A program made the translations under genes and the position numbers. This document shows positions 10,370 through 38,879 of a stretch of 64,000 nucleotides of DNA, in pieces (within the stretch, counting starts at the first letter, position 1; each line of letters starts with the position of its first letter). The notes under the pieces are model-generated. The model was not told the origin of the DNA. It made no database searches and saw only the letters and a program-made list of their open reading frames with translations. Origin of the DNA: Diplonema papillatum (taxonomy: Eukaryota > Euglenozoa > Diplonemea > Diplonemida > Diplonemidae). The DNA lies in contig JAPJBO010000948.1 in assembly GCA_030068145.1 (NCBI GenBank), positions 22,453 to 86,452 on the forward strand, written 5' to 3'.

Positions 10370-11215
10370 GCTCCCCCCTCATCTTCTGCTTCTCTATCTG
10401 CTGCCCCTGCTGCTGCCAGCTGTTACCCTGGCTGCCCCTCCTAGCTGATGCTCATCTTGCTTATTCCCCTGTTGATGCAGCTGCTGCTGCTCCTCTATCT
10501 GCTGCCCCTCTAGCTGTTGCTCCTCCAGCTGCACTCATCTTGCTTCGTCCCTCTTTGCGGCTCCTCTAGCTGCTGCTCCTCTAGCTGCTCCTGTCTTGCC
10601 TCCAGTGGTTGCTCATCTTGCTTCCTTCTTGCTGCTGCTCCTCGAGCTGCTGCTCATCTTCCTTCTTCCCTCTTGCTGTAGCTCTTCCTCCTGCTTCTGC
10701 TCCTCTATCTGCCGCCCCTCTAGCTGTTCTATCCTCTAGCTGCTGCTCATCTTGCTTCTTTCTCTCTTGCTGCAGCTCTTCCTCCTGCTTCTGCTCCTCT
10801 TTCTGTTGCCCCTCTAGCTGTTTTATCCTAGCTGCTGCTCCTCTAGCTGCTACTCATCTTGCTTCTTCCCTCTTTGCTGCTCCTCGAGCTGCTGCTCATC
10901 TTGCTCCTGCTCATCTTCCTTCTTCCCTCTTGCTGTAGCTCTTCCTCCTGCTTCTGCTCCTCTATCTGCTGCCCCTCTAGCTGTTCTATCCTCTAGCTGC
11001 TGCTCATCTTCCTTCTTCCCTCTTGCTGTAGCTCTTCCTCCTGCTTCTGCTCCTCTATCTGCTGCCCCTCTAGCTGTTCTATCCTCTAGCTGCTGCTCAT
11101 CTTGCTTCTTTCCTCTTGCTGCTGCTCCTCGAGCTGCTGCTCATCTTGTTCCTGCTCATCTTCCTTCTTCCCTCTTGCTGTAGCTCTTCCTCCTGCTTCT
11201 GCTCCTCTTTTTTTT
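10370..11215 (+). repeat. CT-rich minisatellite cluster
   Basis: Long degenerate repeats of pieces such as GCTGCTGCTCATCTTGCTTC, CTCTTGCTGTAGCTCTTCC and CTGCCCCTCTAGCTGTTC. A higher-order unit of roughly 100 bp recurs. The cluster ends in a T run at 11207-11225 and resumes at 11630. Confidence 0.85.
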
Positions 11216-11628
11216 TTTTTTTTTTAAACGGTAAGCCAGTGAAGTACCCATGTGCTGGCATCTGTGGTTCCTGTCTTTGGCCTTGCTGCGAAAGGGGCCT
11301 CCACGCCAGCACCGATGGGGAGATTTTTTTTTCCTTTGTAAGAACGGGAAACCAAAAGAGAGACCGAAGAAAAACAGAAGGAGACAAAAGATTCACCACA
11401 AAAACACATAAGCATGGCCATTTTAATCTATTTTATCAGGGCTGGTTCAGTTTTGGTGGCGGACCACCTGCCCTCTTCGATCCGCAGTGGCAAGCCACCT
11501 CGCATCTTTGTTTCTTTTTTCATTTTCTCTGTTGAGGCCTGTATGTGTTTTTGCTGGTTGCATGGTGAGGGGGGGGTGACAAAAGAGAAGTGCAAACCTT
11601 GGCCGGACCGGACCTGCCCCCTCTCGTG
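11216..11628. other. Non-repetitive segment interrupting the CT-rich cluster
   Basis: About 410 bp of ordinary sequence between two parts of the same minisatellite, starting just after the T run. The T run at one edge could fit an insertion, but no inverted repeats or target duplication are evident. No coding signal is seen. Confidence 0.4.
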
Positions 11629-11735
11629 CCGCCCCTCTAGCTGTTCTATCCTCTAGCTGCTGCTCATCTTGCTTCTTTCTTTCTTGCTGCAGCTCTTCCT
11701 CCTGCTTCTGCTCCTCTTTCTGTTGCCCCTCGACT
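11629..11735 (+). repeat. CT-rich minisatellite, continuation
   Basis: The same units as 10370-11215 (CTAGCTGTTCTATCCTCTAG and GCTCTTCCTCCTGCTTCTGC) resume here after the interrupting segment. Confidence 0.8.
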
Positions 11736-11939
11736 GCAAATCTCCAAAGCACCTTTGTTTGAAGGACTGCAGAACGGTGCCAGGTTGACAGCCAATGGCC
11801 AAGGATTGGCACCAGAAATAACGAACAGCGTGACACGTGAATGGTGTTGTTTGGCTGAACAGGAAACTGTCCAAACCTGTCAAAGAATCCTGATCAATCA
11901 TCAGGCAAAGACAGTTGGATAAACAACAAAGACTGCCTG

Positions 11940-12600
11940 CGTCTGCCGCGCTTGCAGCGCGTTTCCGAGGAACACCACCAGGAGGTGCAGGTCAGATTTT
12001 TGTCCCTCATGTCAAACAAGCAATGAGCCATCGTCTGGACTTAGAAGCGGAGGATGATGAGGAATATCCTTTGTGTGACTCTTGATCCCTTTGAAGAGTT
12101 TTCTGCAGTTCACAGGGCCACCTTGCCAAAGGAGCTCTCAACAATGCGATGAGTACCCGCTCTCCTGATGTCGAAATGGGGGGGAAGTTCCGATCTTCGA
12201 AAGAACGTCGTTCGTCTGAACTTCGAATTCCTGTGAGGGTTTCTTCAGATGCATCGGTCAAAACCATCATCAAATTGAGCACACACACCGCTATCTGCAC
12301 CTGTTCACTTAATCGCAAAAAAAAATGGCATACTTCATTGTTTCCGGTGGGCGCCAAAACAACTGTCATTGAACCTCGTCATCCCGCCATCTTTTATTTT
12401 GGTGTCATGTTCTTCCAGTTGTTTTTATTACCTTTTTTGTCGTTTCAATTTGAATGGTTTCAACTTCTTCTTGCTCGAGTCGGGCCTCCCATAGATGAGA
12501 GGCCCCCTTTCCTGGACAAGACGGCCGCCTTCTTTCAAAGGTTCGGGATTCACGAGGGGGCCCGCTAGGGCCACCGAGTGCGGGTTTGCGGGTTCCGGGA
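11940..12600. repeat. Dispersed repeat, copy 2
   Basis: Partner of 1130-1720 in the same orientation. It includes the end of the acidic-repeat ORF's reading frame but no AlkB or OTU coding part, so it looks like a truncated copy of the AlkB-OTU unit. Confidence 0.7.
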
Positions 12601-12604
12601 GGGT

Positions 12605-12800
12605 TTGCACCGAGTGCCCACATCAAGGCTTCTAAAGGCCAGTCGCTCCAAAAAAGTTGGCCCACATCCAGGCTTCTAAAGGCCAGTCGCTCGAGAAAAG
12701 TTGGCCCACATCAAGGCTTCTAAAGGCCAGTCGCTCCAAAAAAGTTGGCCCACATCAAGGCTTCTAAAGGCCAGTCGCTAGAGAAAAGTTGGCCCACATC
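12605..12800 (+). repeat. 44-bp tandem repeat, about 4.5 copies
   Basis: Unit of about 44 bp containing GGCTTCTAAAGGCCAGTCGC and AAAGTTGGCCCACATC. Two versions alternate at the junction (CTCCAAAAAAG and CTCGAGAAAAG or CTAGAGAAAAG), which suggests that dimers were duplicated. Confidence 0.9.
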
Positions 12801-12829
12801 AAGGCCGGCGATGAAGGGGCAATATGAGG

Positions 12830-14030
12830 CAGTAACGATGCAGCAACTGTGTCCGCCGCAGCTCTGCAACTGATCATCATGTGCCCGCCTTCTTGTTGTC
12901 TCAATCGTAACAATGGGTTGTTCTCTCTCTTCTGAGAACGAAGGACTCCACTGCAAGGTCGAAAGCTGACAGATGCACCACTAGTTTGTGTGACTTTTTT
13001 CAGGATCGTTCTGTGGTGACTGGTGTCTACCTGCCATTGAACTGCCTTCGAGTTGTTGTGTGGGGTTCACCGAGGCTTGTGGTTGTTCCTGTTATGTTCG
13101 GTTCTATTGTGTAGAGGAACATGTAGGTGAACTCATCCGTGCAGAATGGGGTCTTGGGTCCCTCTTAGGGTCCTCTGGGCTTTTTGGGTTCTTGTAGGCC
13201 TCTCTCGGGTTCCTCTTCAGGTCTTTTGAGGCCTGTTTGTGGTCCTTCTGGGTTCCTTACCTTCTGTGTTGGAGTTGGAAGCGAGGTTTTGTGTACACAG
13301 GTTTTTGTGCTCTGCCCTCCTGGTCAACCACTGGTCGGCGTTCCGATGATGGACATTCTGTTTCAATATGCCTGCAGCTTTTGGTCCCATGCCACAGCAT
13401 CTCAACTTTCTGTTTCGAGATGTAGCAGAAAGAGATGTAAGACACCAACTCGAACAAGACTCTATGCGCACTGAAGAATCGCTGAAAGCGGAAGGGGAAC
13501 AACACTAAGAATCTGCATCCAAAAAAAAAGAACAGAGAAAAATGCAATCTCCACTTCAAAGAGGAACATGAATGTAGCGTTTTGTGCTACATGTAAGGTT
13601 GCTCTGCTGATCCTTCGGGTCTTTGACGAAACCAGTAAATAAGAGATAAGCAAAACAGGGCAAGGTATGAGGCAAGTTGGAGTCGGGCCAAGAGCAGAAC
13701 AAGAGATAGATCCAAAGCATTAGCAGATGCAATGTTTGTGCCATGTGTAGTGTGCCCAAGTCTAATCGAACACTCCACACAGGTTCAGGCCAAGATTCTT
13801 ATCTTTTTCACAACAAGAATGTAGAGAGCTCTGCAATGGAAAGACTTCAAATCTGCGCCTTTCAAGATATAAATGGAGAAGGTTACCACAGCATGAGAAA
13901 GGAGCACCTTGAAACTAAGAACAGAAGTGGATTTGAGGAAGCTGGTGAGCTGATAGGGTTCTCAAGAAGAAGAAAGAAAGCTAATTTAGAAGTGATGAAC
14001 ATGGAATCGGGCTCAGCCGCTATCAGCACC
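12830..14030. other. Intergenic, no recognisable gene
   Basis: No domain-bearing ORF. The part nearest 14030 would include the 3' untranslated region of the minus-strand p23 gene. A plus-strand ORF beginning near 13743 is Lys/Glu/Ser-rich but runs antisense into p23, so I do not call it. Confidence 0.4.
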
Positions 14031-14034
14031 ATAC

Positions 14035-14625
14035 TTAAGCATCGGCCTTCTTTTCCTCCATTGCTGGGGGCTCCTCGTCATCACTGTCACCCTCTGGCAT
14101 ACCGCCAGACATGTCTGGCATTCCCATTCCACCAGCACCACCGCCCATTTGCTCCATCAGAGCTTTCATATCCATGCCACCCATGCCATCCATTCCGGGC
14201 ATGCCTCCCATGCCTCCCATACCTGGCATACCTCCCATACCTCCCATGCCCGGCATACCTCCCCCTCCTCCCATACCAAAGTCACCCAAATCTTCAGCAC
14301 CCTCGAGCTCGTCTTCGTCCTTCCACTTAGCCCAGTCAAGCTTAATGTTGTTCATCTTCTTCTTCGTGAGTGTTGGCCAGTATGGACCCTCCTCCTTCTT
14401 CTTCAGCTTCAGTTGAATTTCGCGTCCGGTGTTACTCCATGAACTCTCTTCGGTGTTGATTTCCGATGCCAAGTCCAAACTTGTTTCGACGGTCGTCTCC
14501 TTCACTTTCCCCTTGAAGCTGACCTTTTCTGCTTCGAAGTTGATCTCAGCATCAGTCACATCTGCAAGCTGAATAGTCAACAGAACACTGTCAGGTCGTT
14601 GAGCCCAGACAACAGGAGGAGCCAT
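14035..14625 (-). CDS. p23/Sba1-type Hsp90 co-chaperone
   Basis: Complete 196-codon ORF with an ATG at 14625. It has a CS (alpha-crystallin-like) domain over residues 1-110: the start PPVVWAQRPDSVLLTIQ, then FKGKVKE, and the p23 signature YWPTLTKKK with WAKWKDEDE shortly after. In p23 this segment binds the ATP-closed Hsp90 dimer and slows ATP hydrolysis, stabilising client complexes in the cytosol. Next come a long Gly-Met region (GMGGMPGMGG repeats, as in plant p23 proteins), a Met/Gly segment and an acidic end EGDSDDEEPP. Animal p23 is about 160 residues, so the extra length is the Gly-Met tail. No intron is needed. Confidence 0.93.
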   Translation of the reverse strand: MAPPVVWAQRPDSVLLTIQLADVTDAEINFEAEKVSFKGKVKETTVETSLDLASEINTEESSWSNTGREIQLKLKKKEEGPYWPTLTKKKMNNIKLDWAKWKDEDELEGAEDLGDFGMGGGGGMPGMGGMGGMPGMGGMGGMPGMDGMGGMDMKALMEQMGGGAGGMGMPDMSGGMPEGDSDDEEPPAMEEKKADA

Positions 14626-14639
14626 TGTATTTCTTTGTA

Positions 14640-15600
14640 TGTCTTTGAACCTGTAAGGGCTGCGCGAGAATAAAAATACTAGTTAAGTAAATACCGTTTT
14701 GTTTGTGCACACTAGCGGAACTCATTTGCTTTGGCAAGTTTCATGTAGGCTAAATAACCTTTACTAGTTTTTTTTTCACTACCAACAATGCATTCGTTAC
14801 CTACCCTCCCCCGTGTAATTGTGACAGCAGAAAACGCTTGTAATTGAGACACTGGGGACTGAGGACGGGGTGACTCAATTACACGTGTTTAGGTTAATGG
14901 ACATGTGCCAATGAAAGCACCACTGGATTGACACACTGCACGAAGTTCAGGAGGGGAACACGAAGAAACGCGCCCTTTGATGGTAGGTGTCGGAATCATC
15001 TGAGTTTCTGACACTCGGTGTGTTTGCCTTGTTTCCAGATGACCCCGGATCTGCAGTTGTTCTCGTGGGATCAAGCAGATATTCTTCGGTGGTTTGGATG
15101 TGATGAAGAGCGAGTTCTCACACGCTTAACTCCACCAACAGTGAACTTGTAAGCCGCAAAAGATCAACCCAGAGAAGGTCTCTTGCGCGAAAAGCAGGCA
15201 GCCAAAGCTGTGACTTCGGAGTGCCTGCGATGCGGAGTCGGCACCGGGAAGGAAAACAACAAAGCTCACTGCCGGCCAGCATCAGAAGAACATAATATTC
15301 TCCATGCTGGTGTTTCCCCTACAGGTCATCACATTCGGCACGCAGAAATGGGGTGTCCGGGCTCGCTTTGTTAGGCACACGTGTCACAGTGTCACAATAG
15401 AAGTACATTAGCACTTGAAATTGGGAGAACTACGAATCGGTGTCTCCTGGTGCTGTTCACCCGGCAGTGTTCCGGCTTTAATGTGTGAAAAAGTGTATTG
15501 TTCTTGGACTGGATTATAGTGCAGAGCTAGCTTTTTCCTCCCCTTCCGATATGCGTACTGGTGGCAGAGTGGTTGGGCGAAGGCTTGCGGGCATGGTGGT
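14640..15600. other. Intergenic, no recognisable gene
   Basis: The region upstream of p23 would hold its promoter, but no convincing core element is visible. It contains only short ORFs without domains. Confidence 0.4.
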
Positions 15601-15819
15601 CCGGGTTCGGACCACGCCCGTGACATTTTTCCGGTCGGGGATTGTTTTCGAGGTTTGTTGCGTTTCGGGGTCTAATGTGCCCGAAGTTTGCGTTTTTTGC
15701 GGAGTTTCTCAGTATTTCGCGGTATTTGGGTCACCCTGTCGGCCCCGGGAGAGGGCCGATGGGGGGGGCGGACGGGAAAAGGCTGCCCCAGGGGGGCGGC
15801 GGGGGGGGTCCGGGGGGGC

Positions 15820-16110
15820 GGCCCCCCCCTGGTACGAGCGCCAAACTTTACCCGTGCCTGGTGGGTCGGAGGCCCCCGGGTATCAGCGCCAAACCTTTCC
15901 TGTACTCGGTGGGGGGTGTCCCCCCAGGGTACGAGCACCGACCTTGGCTTCACCTGGACTTTACCACCCTGGCCGAACTTCGCTTCGTGCCCGAACTTTT
16001 TTTAGTACCAGCGCTTAGCACCAGAACTTAGCAACGCCCGAACTTAGCATCACTCTCGAACTTAGCTTCACCAGAACTTAGCATTGCCCGAACTTAGCTT
16101 CGCCCGAACT
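15820..16110 (+). repeat. GC-rich repeat followed by CCCGAACTTAGC-type repeats
   Basis: Two or three diverged copies of a unit of about 60 bp (TACGAGCGCCAAACTTTACC, TATCAGCGCCAAACCTTTCC) beside G and C runs. These grade into short repeats of CCCGAACTTAGC and CCAGAACTTAGC at about 15970-16110. Confidence 0.7.
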
Positions 16111-16544
16111 TTACTGTTCCCCGACTTAACTGCTGCCTTCAGTCTCGCCACGCGCCGGCCTTAGCCGAGCGCACGTACTTTTAAGTACATGAACCACACG
16201 GACATGCACTGTTAAGCAGCGGTTGCCAGATACTCCCGTACCTATTCACGGGTTTGCAGGGGTAAAAAGGAAGCCCGGGTTGGGGAGGGTGGTGGGTTTG
16301 GTGCGTAGTATTCTTCTTTTTTTGTTCTTTCTCGGTTCTGGAGGTGCTGCTCCTTCCTTCTCGTCCTGTGTTGGGTTACGACTTTTTTTGTTCTTTATCG
16401 GTTCTGAGCGTTTTCATATGCCTTTTCCTGCTTTGACATGCTTCCTAACTGTACCTCTCTTGGTGTTCGGGTGTTGGGCCGTATGGTAAGGGGGAGGGGG
16501 TAGGTAATACAAAAAAAGGCAATTTAGATCTGGTTGCAATGGCA

Positions 16545-16640
16545 ACATGATAGCAGGACAGCATTAATGGAATCATGTGCTCAGAAGTACAGATAGCAGG
16601 ACAGCAATAATGGAATCATGTGCCCAGAAGTACAAAGAAG
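16545..16640 (+). repeat. 45-bp tandem duplication
   Basis: Two copies of GATAGCAGGACAGCA...GAAGTACA with three substitutions, lying downstream of the kinase gene's stop codon. Confidence 0.85.
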
Positions 16641-17113
16641 CTGCGGGGTCTTGCACTTCTCACCCCATCTTGCGCTTCTCACCGCAAGGATCCAGCGATT
16701 GTGTTGCTGACCAGTTAATATATCACGATAGCGTGACTTAGCTTCGCAGCGCCCGTGACTGCCAGCTAGCTGCATGCTTTCATAGGGATGGTTGCCTGCT
16801 TCCTCCGCAATGTCTGACCTATTGTCTGCGGCTTACAAGACGGTATACAGAAACAAGAACTGACATATGTACGAACTACATGAACTCGCGGGCTGTTCAG
16901 CTATTCCAGATTCGTGCAGGGTAAGCGATTCACAAGAGCAAACAATGGAAATCTGGAACAAAAAGTCTATGTTGTTTCAGGAACAAAGCAACCTAGTTCC
17001 TATCTACGAACGGAACTAAGACTAAAGGTGCAGTGCATGGCTAGTAGAATGGCATGCTACCCAGTCAACAGGAAGGAACACTGCTTGAAGTTGCCAACCT
17101 ACACATGTATGTA

Positions 17114-34948
<17,835 letters not shown>

Positions 34949-35094
34949 CTGACAGCTAATTTGTTAGAATGTGGTGTGATCCACCCGAGTCCCGCCCGGG
35001 TTTGGCCCCAGTTTGTCGCTCCCAGGCCGCCCCCAAGGTTAGAGAGAAAGTCAGATTGGCCCTGCCAAAGTGCAAAAAATACGTTGGTGTAAGT

Positions 35095-35205
35095 ACCTTA
35101 TATCCCTAGGGTTGAAAAAGCTTTCTCTTATATCCCTAATTAGGAATATAAGAGAATGGCATTAGGGATATAAGAGAAACTCTTTAGGGATATAAGAGAA
35201 AAGAA
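35095..35205. repeat. Left TTATATCCCTA palindrome cluster of MULE
   Basis: Four copies of the box (T)TATATCCCTA in both orientations, each flanked by CTCTTA or AAGAGAA. Confidence 0.8.
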
Positions 35206-35551
35206 GTCCTGAGTAAAATTGAGTACAATTGGGCTGGAATTTGGTTCGATAAGTGGAAAGGCACACGATTGACGAAAGTTGCGGGGCAGTGGCGGAGTGG
35301 TGATGGCAGGGGGAGAGGACTCACATTACTGATGGCGTGAGCAAGGGAGGGAAGCGCACGTGATTGATGATGATGGTGTGGACAGGGGAGGTCGGGGGCG
35401 CACGTGATTGATGGTGAACAGGGAGCGGGTGCACGTGATTGATGGTGAGCAGGGAGCGGGCGCACGTGATTGATGGTGAGCAGGGAGGGGGCGCGCGTGA
35501 TGGATGAAGGTGAACAAAGGGCACTATTGATGGGCGAGTTGTGGTAGGGTA

Positions 35552-37250
35552 TCACTGAAGACGGGTTTCGAAGCGCTGGTGTAACGGAATCCTGCGCAAG
35601 AGGCGGACGGAGGGCTTCTCCTTCAACAGGGAAAAGTGATTGTACCTGTCGAGCAGGTCATCCTCGTGAACCAAGTAGATTGTCGCAAGTGGGTCGGCAT
35701 TGGGGAGAGTTGTGCACATGGAGATCCTGGGGGAGGATCCGGCCATGAGGACCGGAATGATGACGGGCTTCGCTTTGGAGAAGACAACCGCTGTCAACAA
35801 GATGGTGAGCTCGTCTGCCCACTCGTTGTCTTGCGAAAGCTTGTCTCGCCAATCCTGAAGTTTCCACAGCTTGGGGGACTCGACGTACTGCTTGAAGAGT
35901 CGTGCCGTACAACGATCGAGCTTTTCCGCGAACAGAACCTTCCTCAAGTCGGATGAGCCACGTCCACCGCTCCAGCGTCCTTTCGCAGCGGAAAAGAACG
36001 AGAAGGTGGTGTTCGGGACCTCGGCAAGGCAGTGGAAAAAGCAATTTCCATCACCCTTGACCTCGACCAATTCTGCACCGGTTGTTCCCAGAAGTTCCCG
36101 CAGACTTGATGACACCGTCTTGACCACTTTCTGCGATTTCCCGTTCGTCGGTTCCAGTGGCTTTTGCTTCGTACCAGGAACCTTCTGCCTTTTGGCCGCC
36201 GGAGGCTTTGTGCACGAGTTCTTTTAGTGCCCCTTGTTACCACATCGTGTGCACGTGACCTCCACCTTCGGATCCTTCAGGGGAAGATCGTCGAATTCGC
36301 CACTACTTGGCTTCCTCACCGTTTTAGGCCGACCTTGCCTGTTCTTGGCTGCCGGTGCTTGCAGACCGTCAACCTCCAGGTCACCAAGTCCCGGGAGTGC
36401 AGCAATGAACCCGCTGTAGGTGTCAAGGATTGCGGCTCTGCTGTAGCACACAGGAACCATGGACATGTTGTCAGTTTTCTTCAGTGTCTCACATGCAGCA
36501 GTCACATGAAGGCATGGCATGGCGTGTTGGCGCTTCTGAAGGCACGAGCATGAAAAGGACTTATTTAGCAAGGAAACTACGTGCCTCCCTTTTGCCTTCT
36601 CTTTAACCTCAAACCTCCCCTTTCCCGGGGAAACCACAGTGCAGGTTGAGGCGTGGTGCCTCAAACGGCCGATACGTTTCTCAACCCACGGCACGAACGA
36701 CTTCAAAGCCGGCGACGACTTTGACGCTGGCGACCACTGCTCCCTACGACGAGAAAAGAGGTCCATGCCGCGGAGTCGCAGATCTTCGAACAAGGCAATC
36801 ACGTTGTGCAACTGCCGGGAGGGAAGCACCTGCTTGTTAAATCCCTCGCTGATGTTGCTAGTGTAGTGCCCAAATCTGCAGCCTTGGATGAAGGGGTCGG
36901 CCAGGCTGTTTTTCAAGTTGTAGAGATAGGTTGCGGCCTCCTTCCCCTGTGTCAGCTTCGTGTCTTCCTGCAACCCCTTGAGGGTGCCGTTGTAATGAGC
37001 CAGCGATGGAGATCTTGCGAGAATCCACACATACTTCTTGTATGATGCTCCGAACTTCTTGTTCACGTTTCTCGCAACATGTTTGCAACATGTGAGGTGG
37101 GGGCAGTTTGGATACACCTCTGCACGCATTCTTTATCGAGGTTCCGGCACTGCCAGCGATTTTTTTGCCGCATGGTTTTGCAACACAGCTCGTTGACATG
37201 GAAGCATCTTGGTGGTGGGATGTAGTGCGCCTGATACCAGCCGGCAGCAA
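35552..37250 (-). pseudogene. MULE transposase C-terminal part + zinc knuckle + OTU, with in-frame stop
   Basis: One reading frame runs from about 37250 to 35552 with a single TAA at 36226-36224. Upstream of it is the C-terminal part of a Mutator-type transposase: EVYPNCPHLTCCKHVARNV (the conserved HxxCxxH-like core), SNISEGFNKQVLPSRQ, and a SWIM finger FSCSCLQKRQHAMPCLH (CxC...CxH). Next is a zinc knuckle, CTRCGNKGH, where the stop replaces the residue after His; the frame continues with KNSC, completing the knuckle. Then comes an OTU protease: KGDGNCFFHCL (catalytic Cys) and DRYNHFSLL (catalytic His). MULEs with OTU or Ulp1-type proteases are known. The N-terminal DDE part is absent or frameshifted above 37250, so this copy is probably dead. 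Confidence 0.75.
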
Positions 37251-38044
37251 AATAAACGGGTACTCTTCAAGACGGCACAGAAGGTGGGGCGTTCCACAGG
37301 GTTGTGCACAAGCCGGACATCGTATTATCATGCAGGATTCGAAGGTGAGTGTATCTTACTCTCACTTCTGCAAGCGACGACCGTCCAAACAAAAAGAGCC
37401 GGCGCAGTTAGTGCGATCGGAGACGAGAAACTCCCGGTACTCTTCCTCTTGCTTCTCTGGGAATGACTGCTATACCACGTATTTTAGAACAACCCTCAGA
37501 AGACTTACCGAGCTAGCGGTGGTATTTGGCCACCTTTAGCTAAAATGCTGGTCGGGTGGCCGGGGGTGGGCAAAAGGCCCTAACCAATCCAGAAGCTCAG
37601 GACAGGCTCGATGCTCGACAGACATCCTGTCCTGAGGGCCACCGTGTGTAAGCCAGACGGAAAACTCTCAAATGCGAAGAGCTCAGTTGCAAAAATATCA
37701 CACAAGCTTCAAATGCACCCTCGAAGGCCTCGAGACCGCTAAGGAGGGGGCCGAACTTTTATGCTTGGATTTCGACCAAATAACTAGGGAAAAGTTGAGA
37801 GCCTGGAGTTAAGGGGTTAAATGGATGAACCAGGGAAGGAACAAATCTGCGCATAACAATGTCATGTACGTTCACGATGATCGTGAACAAAGTTATGCTG
37901 CAACAAGGAAAGATGGCAGCAGAAGCCGCACCAGTCCTCTCCCAGATAGCACTGGACGCTTACGAGCAGTGCATGTCGGGATTGCCGCGGCTGTTTTGAA
38001 ATACGGTGACCACGTCAGCAACGCCGGTGGCCCCGTCGTTTTGG

Positions 38045-38225
38045 CGCGGCTGTGATGCAAAACGGAGCCAGTCGCCCAGCCAGTCGCCCAGCCAGTCGCC
38101 CAGCCAGTCGCCCAGCCAGTCGCCCAGCCAGTCGCCCAGCCAGTCGCCCAGCCAGTCGCCCAGCCAGTCGCCCAGCCAGTCGCACAGCCAGTCGCCCAGC
38201 CAGCTGCCCAGCCAGCCGCCAGGAC
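38045..38225 (+). repeat. 12-bp minisatellite (CAGTCGCCCAGC)n
   Basis: About 14 copies of a 12-bp unit inside the MULE. One plus-strand frame reads as SPSQ repeats and another as RPAS repeats. With no recognisable flanking domain it is better treated as a minisatellite. Confidence 0.9.
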
Positions 38226-38564
38226 AACACCCTTGTGAGCTGGTGGCAGGGAAGGCCGAGGCGAGCCATCCAGTGCATCAGCACAAGAAACGCAAGGTCG
38301 CTTGCACATTGGCCCCTTGCCAAGATGAGCATCACAGGAGGTCAGAAAGTACTGGAGGTGTTGGCAAGGCCAGTGTCTTTACCTCGCCCGAAATGGGTCC
38401 AAAGGGCCGCGTGCAGCGCGAACCACAACCGCAGTTGGGCTTGCGCGCAGAAAACGGGAGTTCGGCTCAAGAAAACGTCAGCGTTGTGAACCATCATTAT
38501 AACAATAAAAAGTGACACCCCCTACTCCATACAACTTCTATCAAACTTCTATATTCAGCATTGT

Positions 38565-38700
38565 GGGTAACACCATATATCCCTAATATTTTCTCTTATA
38601 TCCCTAGCTATTTTCTCCTATATACCTAGCTATTTTCCCTTATATCCCTAGTTAGGGATAAAAGGGAAAATAACTAGGGATATATAAGAGAAAGTCAAAA
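38565..38700. repeat. Right TTATATCCCTA palindrome cluster of MULE
   Basis: Five or six copies of TATATCCCTA or TATACCTAGC-like boxes, with TTTTCTCTTA and TTTTCCCTTA spacers, in both orientations. Confidence 0.8.
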
Positions 38701-38734
38701 AAACGTTAGGGCTAAAGAAGAAATCTGCCAAATA

Positions 38735-38815
38735 AGTTCTACCACTTTTAAGTGCCAAAACCCAATTCTACCACTTTTTAGTGCCGAAAAATAGTTCTAT
38801 CACTTTACCACCCTG
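38735..38815 (+). repeat. Short tandem repeat TTCTACCACTTTTAAGTGCC
   Basis: Three diverged copies of about 25-30 bp (TTCTACCACTTTTAAGTGCC, TTCTACCACTTTTTAGTGCC, TTCTATCACTTTACC) just outside the MULE right end. Confidence 0.7.
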
Positions 38816-38879
38816 ACCCGAGCCATGTCTCTCGACCAAAATGCAAACTTCGAAATCGTCCCGAGTTTACTGGCACGTA

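Larger units (their letters stand above)
35092..38725. mobile_element. Mutator-like element carrying transposase-OTU
   Basis: A broken MULE transposase and OTU ORF sit between two clusters of TTATATCCCTA and TAGGGATATAAGAGAAA palindromes, at 35095-35205 and 38565-38700. The outermost parts are in inverted orientation: CCCTAGGGTTGAAAAAGC...CTCTTATATCCCTAATT on the left corresponds to the reverse complement of AACTAGGGATATATAAGAG...AACGTTAGGG on the right. I read these as imperfect terminal inverted repeats with internal subrepeats. Exact ends and the target duplication are not resolved. Confidence 0.6.

Noticed and set aside
38006..38515. Serine-proline repeat protein
   Set aside because: The repeat is a 12-bp minisatellite with two other frames also open; the flanking residues show no conserved domain.
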